Of a stretch of 11,083 bases of DNA, positions 5,132 to 11,083 are shown in pieces. The first letter of the stretch is position 1. Each line of letters begins with the position of its first letter. The DNA is taken from positions 1-11,083 of the forward strand of contig DXDV01000277.1 of assembly GCA_019115345.1 (NCBI GenBank), given 5' to 3'. The notes under the pieces are model-generated. The model saw only the letters and a list, made by a program, of their open reading frames with translations, had not been told where the DNA came from and did no database searches. The stretch is from Candidatus Intestinimonas stercorigallinarum. Its GTDB lineage: Bacteria > Bacillota > Clostridia > Oscillospirales > Oscillospiraceae. Both the position numbers and the translations under genes were made by a program.

Positions 5132-5908
5132 ATGGAACACCTCATTGAATTTAAGGATGTCTACAAGATCTACCAGATGGGCGAGGAGCGGGTCCACGCC
5201 CTGGACGGGGTGAACCTCACCGTGGACCGGGGGGAATTCGTGGCCATCGTGGGCTCCTCCGGCTCGGGCAAATCCACCGCCATGAACATCATCGGCTGTC
5301 TGGACGTGCCCACCTCCGGCACCTACCACCTGGGGGGCGTGGACGTGTCCACCATGGACGACGACCAGCAGGCCGAGATCCGCAACAAAATGCTGGGCTT
5401 CATCTTCCAGCAGTACAACCTCATCCCCAAGCTCAGCGTCCAGGAGAATGTGGAGCTCCCCCTCCTCTACGCCGGCGTGGGGGCTGAGGAACGGCACCAG
5501 CGGGCCCTCCGGGCCCTGGAGCGGGTGGGGCTGTCCGATAAGCGGAAGAACCTGCCCAACCAGCTCTCCGGCGGACAGCAGCAGCGGGTGTCCATCGCCC
5601 GGGCCCTGGCGGGGGACCCCTCGGTCATCCTGGCTGACGAGCCCACCGGCGCCCTGGACTCCCGCACCGGCCGGGAGGTCCTCTCCTTCCTCCAAAAGCT
5701 CAACGCCGAGGGGGACACGGTGGTCCTCATCACCCACGACAACTCCATCGCCGTCAAGGCCAAGCGCATCGTCCGGCTCCAGGACGGCAAGGTCATCTAC
5801 GACGGGGACGCCCACGACCCCCGCGCCCTGGTCCAGCCCGAGGAGGACCAGAGCGACGGCGGCTTCGAGGGCTTCTCCGCCGGTGAGGGAGAGGAGGCCG
5901 GCGCATGA
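5132..5908 (+). CDS. ABC transporter ATP-binding protein (MacB/LolD/YknY type)
   Basis: 258 aa cytoplasmic ATPase that powers the exporter. All nucleotide-binding motifs are intact: Walker A GSSGSGKST (41-49), Q-loop IFQQYNL with Gln93/94, signature LSGGQQQR (145-152), Walker B VILADE with Glu170 (165-170), D-loop GALD (173-176) and switch His202. The pattern MNIIGCLDVPTSG after Walker A and LADEPTGALDS are typical of the MacB/LolD subfamily (type VII ABC systems). It starts 4 bp after the adaptor stop, with only a weak GGGGTGA upstream, so translational coupling is likely. An acidic Glu/Asp/Gly-rich tail (about 236-258) extends beyond the usual domain end. It overlaps the permease start by 4 bp (ATGA). 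Confidence 0.96.
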   Translation: MEHLIEFKDVYKIYQMGEERVHALDGVNLTVDRGEFVAIVGSSGSGKSTAMNIIGCLDVPTSGTYHLGGVDVSTMDDDQQAEIRNKMLGFIFQQYNLIPKLSVQENVELPLLYAGVGAEERHQRALRALERVGLSDKRKNLPNQLSGGQQQRVSIARALAGDPSVILADEPTGALDSRTGREVLSFLQKLNAEGDTVVLITHDNSIAVKAKRIVRLQDGKVIYDGDAHDPRALVQPEEDQSDGGFEGFSAGEGEEAGA

Positions 5909-7137
5909 ATTTCAGCCAATCCTTCCGCCTGGCCGTCAAATCCCTCCTCAGCAGCAAGATGCGGGCCCTTCTCACCATGCTGGGCATCATCATCGGCGTG
6001 GCCGCCGTCATCATCATCACCAGCCTGGGCAACGGCATGCAGAACTATATGAACCGGCAGTTCGACCAGCTGGGCGCCAACCTGATCCAGGTGCAGATCT
6101 GGGGGCTGGGCGACGGCATGAGCTCCCGGAGCATCGACCCCGACGACATGTACGCCCTGGTGGACAAATATCCCCAGTACCTCTCCGGCGTGAGCCCCTA
6201 CGTCATGGTGGGCCAGGCCATGGTCCGCCGGGGGGGCGACGAGTATGAGCGCACCAGCATTTACGGCGTGAGCGAGTTTTTCTACGACGCCGACCGCAAC
6301 CAGACCCTCAGCGGTCCCAAGCTGAAGGAGGGCCGGTTCCTGAGCTACGTGGACGTGGAGCGCTACCAGAGCGTGTGCGTCATCGGCTCCTATCTGGCCA
6401 AGGACGCCTTCGGCGGCGAGGCTCTGGGCAAGACCCTCACCATCAAGGGCACCCCCTTCACCATCATCGGGGTCCTGGAGGAGTACGCCGACAGCACCGA
6501 GGGCAGCTCCGACGACGTGATCTACCTCCCCTACGGCAACGCCATGCGCCTCAACGGCACCGGCTGGGTGAGCCTCTACCTCTTCAACAGCGCCGACCGG
6601 GACACCGCCAACCTGGCCAAGGGCATCATCGAAAGCCGCCTGTACCAGACCTTCCAGACCGAGGACGCCTACTACACCATGTCCAGCGCCGAGATGATGG
6701 ACGCCATGGACTCCATGCTCAACACCCTCATGGCCATCCTGGTCCTCATCGCCGCCATCTCCCTGCTGGTGGGCGGCATCGGCATCATGAACATCATGCT
6801 GGTGTCGGTCACCGAGCGCACCCGGGAGATCGGCATCCGCAAATCCCTGGGCGCCAAGCGCCGGGACATCCGCAGCCAGTTCATCATCGAGGCGGGCACC
6901 ACCTCGGCCATCGGCGGCGTCATCGGCATCGCCCTGGGCATCGTCATGGCCAACGTGCTCACCAACGTCATCGCCTTCGTCCTGGGCACCGGCAACGACG
7001 GCTTTGTGGCCATCCCCACACCGGGCGGCATCGCCGTGTCCTTCGGCGTGTCGGTGGGGGTGGGCATCCTCTTCGGCTACCTCCCCGCCAACAAGGCCGC
7101 CCGGCTCAACCCCATCGACGCCCTGCGGTATGACTGA
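5905..7137 (+). CDS. ABC transporter permease (MacB/FtsX type)
   Basis: 410 aa membrane subunit. The topology is the four-helix MacB/FtsX arrangement. A first transmembrane helix (about 22-41, LLTMLGIIIGVAAVIIITS) is followed by a large extracytoplasmic MacB periplasmic-core-like domain (about 45-270). Three C-terminal helices lie near 273-297, 333-358 and 372-393. The FtsX-domain signature is clear: GGIGIMNIML (290-299), then TERTREIGIRKSLGAKR (303-319) as the coupling region. The C-terminus has PANKAARLNPIDALRYD, the usual family ending. Length matches the family. Together with the adaptor and ATPase it forms a mechanotransmission-type exporter, not a channel that moves substrate through its own membrane helices. 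Substrate (peptide, antimicrobial, glycolipid or other) cannot be read. The AraA-like high GCC/ATC/ACC codon use matches the neighbours. Confidence 0.95.
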   Translation: MNFSQSFRLAVKSLLSSKMRALLTMLGIIIGVAAVIIITSLGNGMQNYMNRQFDQLGANLIQVQIWGLGDGMSSRSIDPDDMYALVDKYPQYLSGVSPYVMVGQAMVRRGGDEYERTSIYGVSEFFYDADRNQTLSGPKLKEGRFLSYVDVERYQSVCVIGSYLAKDAFGGEALGKTLTIKGTPFTIIGVLEEYADSTEGSSDDVIYLPYGNAMRLNGTGWVSLYLFNSADRDTANLAKGIIESRLYQTFQTEDAYYTMSSAEMMDAMDSMLNTLMAILVLIAAISLLVGGIGIMNIMLVSVTERTREIGIRKSLGAKRRDIRSQFIIEAGTTSAIGGVIGIALGIVMANVLTNVIAFVLGTGNDGFVAIPTPGGIAVSFGVSVGVGILFGYLPANKAARLNPIDALRYD

Positions 7138-7164
7138 CCAAGCCACAAAAAGGAGCGAACAACG

Positions 7165-9018
7165 ATGAAGAAACGAGTCCTCTCCGCCCTCCTGGCGGCG
7201 GCCCTCACCCTGTCCCTGGCCTGTCCCGCCCTGGCCGTCACCAGCCGGGACGACGCCGCCCAGGCCCTGGCCGCCCTGGACATCATGACCGGCGACGAGA
7301 ACGGGGACCTGAACCTCTCCGCCCCGGTGACCCGGGCGGAATTCGTCAAGATGCTCATGGCCGCCTCCCCCATCAGCGTGGGGGACGTGACCTACGTCTC
7401 CCCCTATCCCGACGTGCCCGCCTCCCACTGGGCCGCCCCCTACGTGGAGGCCGCCGTCACCGCCGGCTATGTCACCGGCTACCTGGACGGCACCTTCCGT
7501 CCCGCCAACACCATCACCCTGGCCGAGGGGGTGGTCATGGCCCTGCGGCTGCTGGGCTACTCCAACGAGGACTTCTCCGGCTCCTTCCCCGCCGGGCAGA
7601 TGTCCATGTACAAGACCCTGGACCTGGACGAGGGCATCGCCATCGGCCAGAACGACACCATGAAGCGCCAGGACGCCATGTACCTCTTCTATAACCTCCT
7701 CACCGCCCCCACCAAGACCACCGGGCAGCCCTACCTCTCCTCCGTGCTGGGCTACGGCCTCACCCCCGAGGGGGAGGTGGACACCCTGGCCCTCCTCAAC
7801 GGCACCATGGACGGCCCCGTGGTGGTGGGCGAGAGCGGCTGGCGGGACAAGATCCCCTTCGACCTCTCCACCGCCAGGGTGACCCGGAACGGCGCCGCCT
7901 CCACCGCCGAGGCCCTGAGCGACCACGACGTGGTCTACTTCTCCAAGAATATGAGGGCTCTGTGGGTCTACACCAACCGGGTCACCGGCCCCATCCAGGC
8001 CATCACCCCCGCCTCCGCCCCCACGTCGGTGACGGTCGCGGGCAAGTCCTACGCCATCGAGACCTCCTCCGCCGCCTTCGCCCTCAGCGACCTGGGCTCC
8101 TTTGAGGTGGGCGACCCGGTGACCCTCCTGCTGGGCCGGGACGGGAAGGTGGCCGCCGCCGTGGCCCCGGGCACCGCCGCCGACACCAGCTTCTGCGGCG
8201 TGGTGATCTCCAACGTGCCCCAGCAGTACACCGACAAGTACGGCAACGACTACACCGCCGCCTCGGTCACCGTGCTGGCCACCGACGGCAACACCTACAC
8301 CTGCTCCACCGACCGCACCAGCGTCCGCACCGGCACCCTGGTCCAGGTGACCACCACCGCCGGCGGCGCGGAGGTGAAGAACCTCTCCACCGCCTCCCTC
8401 TCCGGCAGGGTCAGCAGCGACGGCGCCAGGCTGGGCGGCCGGGACTTCGCCGCCGACGTGGAGATCCTGGACGTCTACGGCGACCACGGCGTCCGGGTCT
8501 ACCCCCAGCGTCTGGCCGGCATGGAGCTCACCGACGGCATGGTCCGCTACTACCTGCTGGACGGCAGCGGCGACATCAGCCGCCTCATCCTCAACGACGC
8601 CACCGGCGACATGCACACCTACGGCGTCATCACTTCGGTGAGCGAGGTCAACGTGCCCGGCAGCATGACCACCGCGGGCACCTACGTCTACGACGTGGCC
8701 GGCGCCGTCCACACCCTCACCGGCAGCACCGTCTACAACGTGGAGAACGGTCCCTTCCTCCTCAAGACCGACGGCGGGGAGATCGACCGCTTCGCCAACC
8801 TCACGGAGGTGAAGCTCACCTCGGTGGAGGGAACCACCGCCTACGCCGGCAACCGGCAGTACGCCATCTGGGACGACGCCCTGGTCTACGAGGTCCGGGA
8901 CAACGAGTACTATCCCACCTCTCTGGCCCTGGTGTCCGGCGGGGACTATGCCCTCACCGGCTGGTACGACAAGGACCAGACCGACGGCGGCCGCATCCGG
9001 GTCATCCTGGCCAAATGA
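7165..9018 (+). CDS. Secreted SLH-domain protein, fourth gene of exporter operon
   Basis: 617 aa. AAGGAG (7150-7155) sits 9 nt before the start, and the gene begins 27 bp after the permease stop, so it is probably co-transcribed. A signal peptide (KKR, hydrophobic 5-19, cleavage likely after PALA at 24) directs export. SLH-type repeats follow: one at about 27-67 (ALDIMTGDENGDLNLSAPVTRAEF), a classical one at about 80-132 (YPDVPASHWAAPYVEAAVTAGYVTG then TFRPANTITLAEG) and a weaker third at about 140-180. SLH domains normally bind pyruvylated wall polysaccharide. Residues 180-617 are Thr/Ser/Gly/Asp-rich and probably beta-rich; I recognise no enzyme motif. Cys20 lies in the signal peptide but SLAC lacks the Leu at -3 of a good lipobox. 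It could be a wall-anchored partner of the exporter, its cargo, or an envelope sensor. Confidence 0.88.
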   Translation: MKKRVLSALLAAALTLSLACPALAVTSRDDAAQALAALDIMTGDENGDLNLSAPVTRAEFVKMLMAASPISVGDVTYVSPYPDVPASHWAAPYVEAAVTAGYVTGYLDGTFRPANTITLAEGVVMALRLLGYSNEDFSGSFPAGQMSMYKTLDLDEGIAIGQNDTMKRQDAMYLFYNLLTAPTKTTGQPYLSSVLGYGLTPEGEVDTLALLNGTMDGPVVVGESGWRDKIPFDLSTARVTRNGAASTAEALSDHDVVYFSKNMRALWVYTNRVTGPIQAITPASAPTSVTVAGKSYAIETSSAAFALSDLGSFEVGDPVTLLLGRDGKVAAAVAPGTAADTSFCGVVISNVPQQYTDKYGNDYTAASVTVLATDGNTYTCSTDRTSVRTGTLVQVTTTAGGAEVKNLSTASLSGRVSSDGARLGGRDFAADVEILDVYGDHGVRVYPQRLAGMELTDGMVRYYLLDGSGDISRLILNDATGDMHTYGVITSVSEVNVPGSMTTAGTYVYDVAGAVHTLTGSTVYNVENGPFLLKTDGGEIDRFANLTEVKLTSVEGTTAYAGNRQYAIWDDALVYEVRDNEYYPTSLALVSGGDYALTGWYDKDQTDGGRIRVILAK

Positions 9019-9027
9019 TCCGCATAA

Positions 9028-9203
9028 GCATCCCGTTCCTTTCCCGCCCTGTCCAGGGCGGAAAAGTCCTCGCCGCAGCCCTTGCAGGGCAAGGGCTGCG
9101 GGGGATGTGATCTCACTCGAGGCGGGCTGCCGCCCCCTCGAGCTCCCCTGCGCCTCTGCGGCACGTCTGCCGTCTCACGGAGGTTTTTCGACAAACTGAA
9201 AAA
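9028..9203 (-). repeat. Dispersed multi-hairpin repeat, copy C
   Basis: Read on the minus strand this is the same roughly 180-bp unit as 1844-2027, starting at the terminator T-run and ending GGGATGC. It lacks the 9-bp internal duplication. A clear compensatory pair exists: the last hairpin here reads CTTTTCCGCCCTG/CAGGGCGGGAAAG with changes on both arms relative to copy A. The unit follows the terminator of the minus-strand radical SAM gene, the same arrangement as copy A after the reductase gene. Confidence 0.85.
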
Positions 9204-9239
9204 GTGGACGGAACCTTGATTCCGTCCACTTTTTATTTT
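9199..9239. terminator. Bidirectional terminator between SLH and radical SAM genes
   Basis: The stem GTGGACGGAA/TTCCGTCCAC, extended by A5/T5 (9199-9213 with 9220-9234), has loop CCTTGA. On the plus strand it ends TTTTTATTTTT; on the minus strand TTTTTCAG. The plus-strand T-run touches the stop codon of the radical SAM gene (9239-9241), so one element ends both convergent transcripts. Confidence 0.9.
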
Positions 9240-10111
9240 TATACACCTGTGAGGTCGAAGGGGGGGATGTACTCGGTATCGGCGGCGCTCCCCTCCTGGG
9301 TGAAGCCCTCCAGGCCCAGGGCCTCCATGTAGATCTGGGCGCTCCTGGCCTCCGAGGGCCGCAGCCGCCGGTCCAGGCCGGGGCGCTCCATGGCCCGGCC
9401 CTGGGGCACGTACTGGCTCATGAGGGAGAAGAGGACGGTTCCCGGCGGAAATTCCTCCGCCACAAAGTCCATCACCCGCTTGGCCTCGGCCAGCCGGCCG
9501 GGGAGGATCAGGTGGCGGATGACGGTGCCTCGCTTGAGAAGGCCGTCCTCTATCACGCAGGGGCCCGTCTGCCGCGCCATCTCCCGGATGGCGGCCGTTG
9601 CCGCCGCCGGGTAGTCCGCCGCCCCGGAGCAGTCCTCCGCCAGGGCGGGGGTCAGATATTTGAGGTCGGGGAGGTAGATGTCCACCTTGCCCTCCAGCCC
9701 CCTCAGGGTCTCCACCCGGTCGTAGCCCCCGGAGTTCCACACCACCGGCACGGGGAGAGGCTCGTCCAGCAGCCGGGCGATCACATGGGCGTAGTGGGTG
9801 GGGTTGACAAGGTTGATGTTGTGGGCCCCCTGGCCGATGAGGGCCAGGCAGATCTCCCGCAGCCGTTCCACCGTCACCGCCTTTCCGAAGTCCTGGTGGC
9901 TGATGAGGTCGTTCTGGCAGAAGAGGCAGTCCAGACTGCACCCGGAGAAAAAAACAGTGCCCGAGCCCCGTGTCCCGGAGATGGGGGGCTCCTCCCACAT
10001 GTGGAGGGCCGCCCGTGCCACCACCGGCCCCTCCGGCATCCGGCAGTGTCCCTTTCCCTCCGTCTCGGTGCGCTCCGCCCCGCACAGCCGGGGGCACAGA
10101 TGACAGATCAC
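9239..10111 (-). CDS. PflX-type radical SAM protein (COG1313)
   Basis: 290 aa. GTG start at 10111, with GGGAGG (10122-10127) 10 nt upstream; the GTGA overlaps the stop of the XRE gene by 4 bp, so translation is coupled. The radical SAM cluster motif CxxxCxxC is Cys58, Cys62, Cys65 in GTVFFSGCSLDCLFCQN. An N-terminal Cys set (Cys3, 6, 10, 23; HLCPRLCG) and WEEPPISGTRGSG are typical of the PflX group related to pyruvate-formate-lyase activases. Further family patterns are NINLVNPTHY, VVWNSGGYDR, DIYLPDLKY, RHLILPGR and MSQYVP. Such proteins are presumed to activate or modify a protein by a SAM-derived radical, but their partner is largely unknown, and no glycyl-radical enzyme lies here. The family is clear; the function is not. 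Confidence 0.9.
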   Translation of the reverse strand: MICHLCPRLCGAERTETEGKGHCRMPEGPVVARAALHMWEEPPISGTRGSGTVFFSGCSLDCLFCQNDLISHQDFGKAVTVERLREICLALIGQGAHNINLVNPTHYAHVIARLLDEPLPVPVVWNSGGYDRVETLRGLEGKVDIYLPDLKYLTPALAEDCSGAADYPAAATAAIREMARQTGPCVIEDGLLKRGTVIRHLILPGRLAEAKRVMDFVAEEFPPGTVLFSLMSQYVPQGRAMERPGLDRRLRPSEARSAQIYMEALGLEGFTQEGSAADTEYIPPFDLTGV

Positions 10112-10329
10112 AGCTGATGGACCTCCCGGTCCTCCGTCCGGCCCATGAGCCAGTCTACCGAGACGCCAAAATAGTTCGCCAGATTCAAGAGGCTGTCGTA
10201 GTGGGGTTTGGCCTCTTCATTTTCCAGCCGTTGATAGGCCCGCATGGTCATCTTTCCCGCCTCTGCCACCTGAGTCTGGGTCAGTCTATTTTCCTTCCGC
10301 AGGATCTTGATGCGTTCATTAAAAATCAT
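10108..10329 (-). CDS. Small XRE-family (Cro/CI-type) transcriptional regulator
   Basis: 73 aa from the ATG at 10329, chosen because AAGGGAG (10337-10343) lies 7 nt upstream; an ATG at 10335 would be only a base or two from it, and starts further left have no site. It is a single HTH_3 domain: MIFNERIKILRKENRLTQTQVAEAG, recognition-helix region MTMRAYQRLENEEAKP (27-42), then LLNLANYFGVSVDWLMGRTED (47-67), the standard ending of small Cro/CI regulators. No extra effector domain is present, so sensing is probably through another protein or copy number. It overlaps the radical SAM gene by 4 bp and diverges from the 59-aa gene across a shared dyad, suggesting it represses both itself and that gene. 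Confidence 0.92.
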   Translation of the reverse strand: MIFNERIKILRKENRLTQTQVAEAGKMTMRAYQRLENEEAKPHYDSLLNLANYFGVSVDWLMGRTEDREVHQL

Positions 10330-10336
10330 GCTCATT

Positions 10337-10343
10337 CTCCCTT
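10337..10343 (-). promoter_or_regulatory. Ribosome binding site setting the XRE start
   Basis: AAGGGAG on the minus strand. It fits the ATG at 10329 (7-nt gap) and is too close to the ATG at 10335, so the shorter protein is preferred. Its complement overlaps the -35 box of the divergent plus-strand promoter. Confidence 0.7.
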
Positions 10344-10380
10344 GACATGTAGTTATTAGCATATTATAATGAGTATGCTA
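10342..10380 (+). promoter_or_regulatory. Consensus promoter of the 59-aa gene and shared dyad operator
   Basis: TTGACA (10342-10347), exactly 17 nt, TATAAT (10365-10370): a perfect sigma-A consensus on the plus strand. A minus-strand TATAAT (10363-10368) for the XRE operon overlaps it, with only a weak -35. A perfect dyad TAGCATA-N10-TATGCTA (10357-10380) spans both -10 boxes. Such a strong promoter under a dyad next to a small XRE gene suggests tight repression. Confidence 0.82.
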
Positions 10381-10407
10381 TAAACTTCATATTGGAGGCG
10401 GGTCCAT

Positions 10408-10587
10408 ATGTCACTTTTGATGGACGAGCTCTATTATGCCATGATCGGCGGCCCACATCCGGACCGGTGGCCGGAGTATTTAGCGGAGGACCCGGTCCAG
10501 GCCCACGGGATGCACTGCTTCCGGGAGGGCGTCCGGCTGGGGCTCCTTCTGGCCGTGGAGGCATTTGCTCCCGAGGTGGGGGAGTAG
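10408..10587 (+). CDS. 59-aa protein, possible DUF6809-like short form
   Basis: 59 codons, ATG 10408 to TAG 10585-10587, with GGAGG (10394-10398) 9 nt upstream and a perfect sigma-A promoter 38 nt further up, so I regard it as real. The protein starts MSLLMDELYYAMIGG, is rich in Pro/Asp/His in the middle (PHPDRWPEYLAEDP, 16-29) and ends in a helix CFREGVRLGLLLAVEAFAP. LMDELYY at the start and F-x-G-x-RLG near the end recall the small Clostridia proteins annotated DUF6809, which are longer (about 85-100 aa, with a central helical stretch). This would be a version lacking the middle. No signal peptide or membrane helix. The family link is from memory and tentative; function unknown. It diverges from the XRE gene and probably shares its operator. 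Confidence 0.68.
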   Translation: MSLLMDELYYAMIGGPHPDRWPEYLAEDPVQAHGMHCFREGVRLGLLLAVEAFAPEVGE

Positions 10588-10637
10588 GCCCGCCGGGCGG
10601 CGGATAGCGGCCCCTGCCCCAAAGCTCCGCCTTTGTC

Positions 10638-10705
10638 GTAGGGGCGACCTGTGGTCGCCCGTCCAAACTGGCGCCACGTCGCGGGCGGCCACAGGCCGCC
10701 CCTAC
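10638..10705. repeat. Nested palindromic repeat (GTAGGGGCG type)
   Basis: Two 24-bp arms (10638-10661 and 10682-10705) are inverted copies of each other with two differences. Each arm is itself a hairpin: GGGCGACC-TGT-GGTCGCCC and GGGCGGCC-ACA-GGCCGCCC. The two differences restore pairing within each arm, that is, they are compensatory. The form resembles REP/BIME-type dispersed palindromes seen in many gut bacteria. Non-coding. Confidence 0.75.
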
Positions 10706-10756
10706 CCCTGCGTCATCTTCCCCGTCTCTCGGCTCGCCGTGAAAGGACGAGGGATG

Positions 10757-10789
10757 CGGATTCTTCGGCCTTCGGCCTCAGAATGACGG
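10757..10789. repeat. Palindromic repeat (ATTCTTCGGCC type)
   Basis: ATTCT-TC-GGCC-TTC-GGCC-TC-AGAAT forms a short hairpin (10760-10784). On the minus strand it begins GTCATTCTGAGGCCGAAGG, a very common dispersed motif in bacterial intergenic DNA as far as I recall. It sits 50 bp from the preceding palindrome, so the two families are stacked. Confidence 0.6.
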
Positions 10790-10811
10790 GAGAGGGGGAG
10801 CGATCCGGGCT

Positions 10812-10835
10812 GGGCGCGCCGGGGTCGTCGCGCCC
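10812..10835. repeat. GC-rich inverted repeat near tdk 3' end
   Basis: GGGCGCG (10812-10818) pairs with CGCGCCC (10829-10835). The surrounding 10802-10880 is GC-rich non-coding DNA with no credible gene, and looks like a third repeat module. I see no clear Rho-independent terminator with a T-run for tdk here. Confidence 0.45.
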
Positions 10836-10906
10836 CACAAACAGGCGCAAGGCCATGGACGCGCCGGGGGAGCCGCGCTCTACATAACAATGCCGCTTTT
10901 TCCGTC

Positions 10907-11083
10907 TTACGGATGAAAATCCGGCCCCAGGTCGCCCTCCCGCCAGTGCTTGCGGCACAGGCCGATATACTGGTCGTTGGCCCCCAGCACCACCTGCTCT
11001 CCCTCCCGGAGGACGTTGCCGTCCTTGTCGAAGCGGGCGTTGCAGGTGGCCTTTTTGCCGCACCAGCAGATGGTCTTGACCTC
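10907..11083 (-). CDS. tdk: Thymidine kinase, C-terminal part (5' end beyond window)
   Basis: The last 58 codons and a TAA stop (10907-10909) are visible; the frame is open to the window edge. Thymidine kinase phosphorylates thymidine to dTMP in the salvage pathway. The fragment shows the type II (TK1-like) C-terminal region. It begins EVKTICWCGKKATCNARFDKD, with the first Cys pair of the zinc-binding lasso domain. GEQVVLGANDQYIGLCRKHW follows, where the family has the thymidine-contacting lasso loop and the second metal-ligand pair (Cys43, His46). The Walker-type ATP site would lie outside the window. The ending GDLGPDFHP is a normal short tail. It is separated from the 59-aa gene by about 320 bp of repeats. 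Confidence 0.93.
   Translation of the reverse strand, partial: EVKTICWCGKKATCNARFDKDGNVLREGEQVVLGANDQYIGLCRKHWREGDLGPDFHP

Noticed and set aside
3172..5145. 657-codon minus-strand open frame opposite the adaptor gene
   Set aside because: Same codon-bias shadow: Gly/His/Val/Leu-rich, no motif, no ribosome site, antisense to a well-supported gene and its promoters.
7165..7240. Lipoprotein signal in the SLH protein (Cys20)
   Set aside because: SLAC lacks Leu at -3, and a good signal-peptidase I site (PALA) follows at residue 24.
5797..8712. Very long open frame (971 codons) on the minus strand opposite the permease and SLH genes
   Set aside because: It is a mirror of GC-rich codon use. The translation is an odd His/Gly/Val/Asp-rich string with no domain, it starts inside the ATPase/permease region on the opposite strand, and the plus-strand frames hold clear protein families.

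Overview
The window looks like a piece of chromosome from a GC-rich, endospore-forming Clostridia species, most like the gut Oscillospiraceae (Flavonifractor/Lawsonibacter-type genomes). The support is a SpoIIQ-like gene behind a sigma-F-type promoter, AAGGAG-type ribosome sites, consensus sigma-A promoters, an S-layer-homology protein, very GC-rich codon use and many intergenic palindromic repeats. The lineage is inferred from gene families and style, not from a database search.

Layout, left to right. (1) A PadR-type repressor gene on the minus strand runs off the left edge; its promoter is covered by two tandem copies of a 21-bp dyad. (2) A roughly 390-bp non-coding block (420-811) holds a divergent sigma-A promoter and a 259-bp unit bounded by 50-bp direct repeats and filled with consecutive hairpins. 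It leads into a ketopantoate-reductase-family gene (812-1750, +). (3) A roughly 400-bp convergent intergenic block holds terminators and copies of a dispersed repeat. (4) spoIIQ follows on the minus strand. (5) After a regulatory region with two consensus sigma-A promoters comes a four-gene plus-strand operon (3448-9018): a membrane-fusion/adaptor protein with an internally doubled core, a MacB/LolD-type ATPase, a MacB/FtsX-type permease and a secreted SLH-domain protein. (6) A full copy of the dispersed repeat and a bidirectional terminator separate this from a minus-strand pair: a small XRE repressor overlapping by 4 bp a PflX-type (COG1313) radical SAM gene. (7) Diverging from XRE, a perfect-consensus promoter drives a 59-codon gene. 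(8) A mosaic of palindromic repeats precedes the 3' end of thymidine kinase (tdk, minus) at the right edge.

How the parts work together. Adaptor, ATPase and permease form a MacAB-like tripartite exporter lacking an outer-membrane partner. The fourth cistron is a secreted protein predicted to bind the cell wall through SLH domains; it is co-transcribed and may be cargo, a wall-anchored partner or an envelope sensor. XRE, the radical SAM enzyme and the 59-aa gene share a control region whose dyad overlaps both -10 boxes.

The least explained material is the 460-768 hairpin unit, the repeat that follows terminators (three copies), the doubled adaptor with its SLH partner, and the small divergent gene. 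No searches were run; family calls rest on motifs read by eye.
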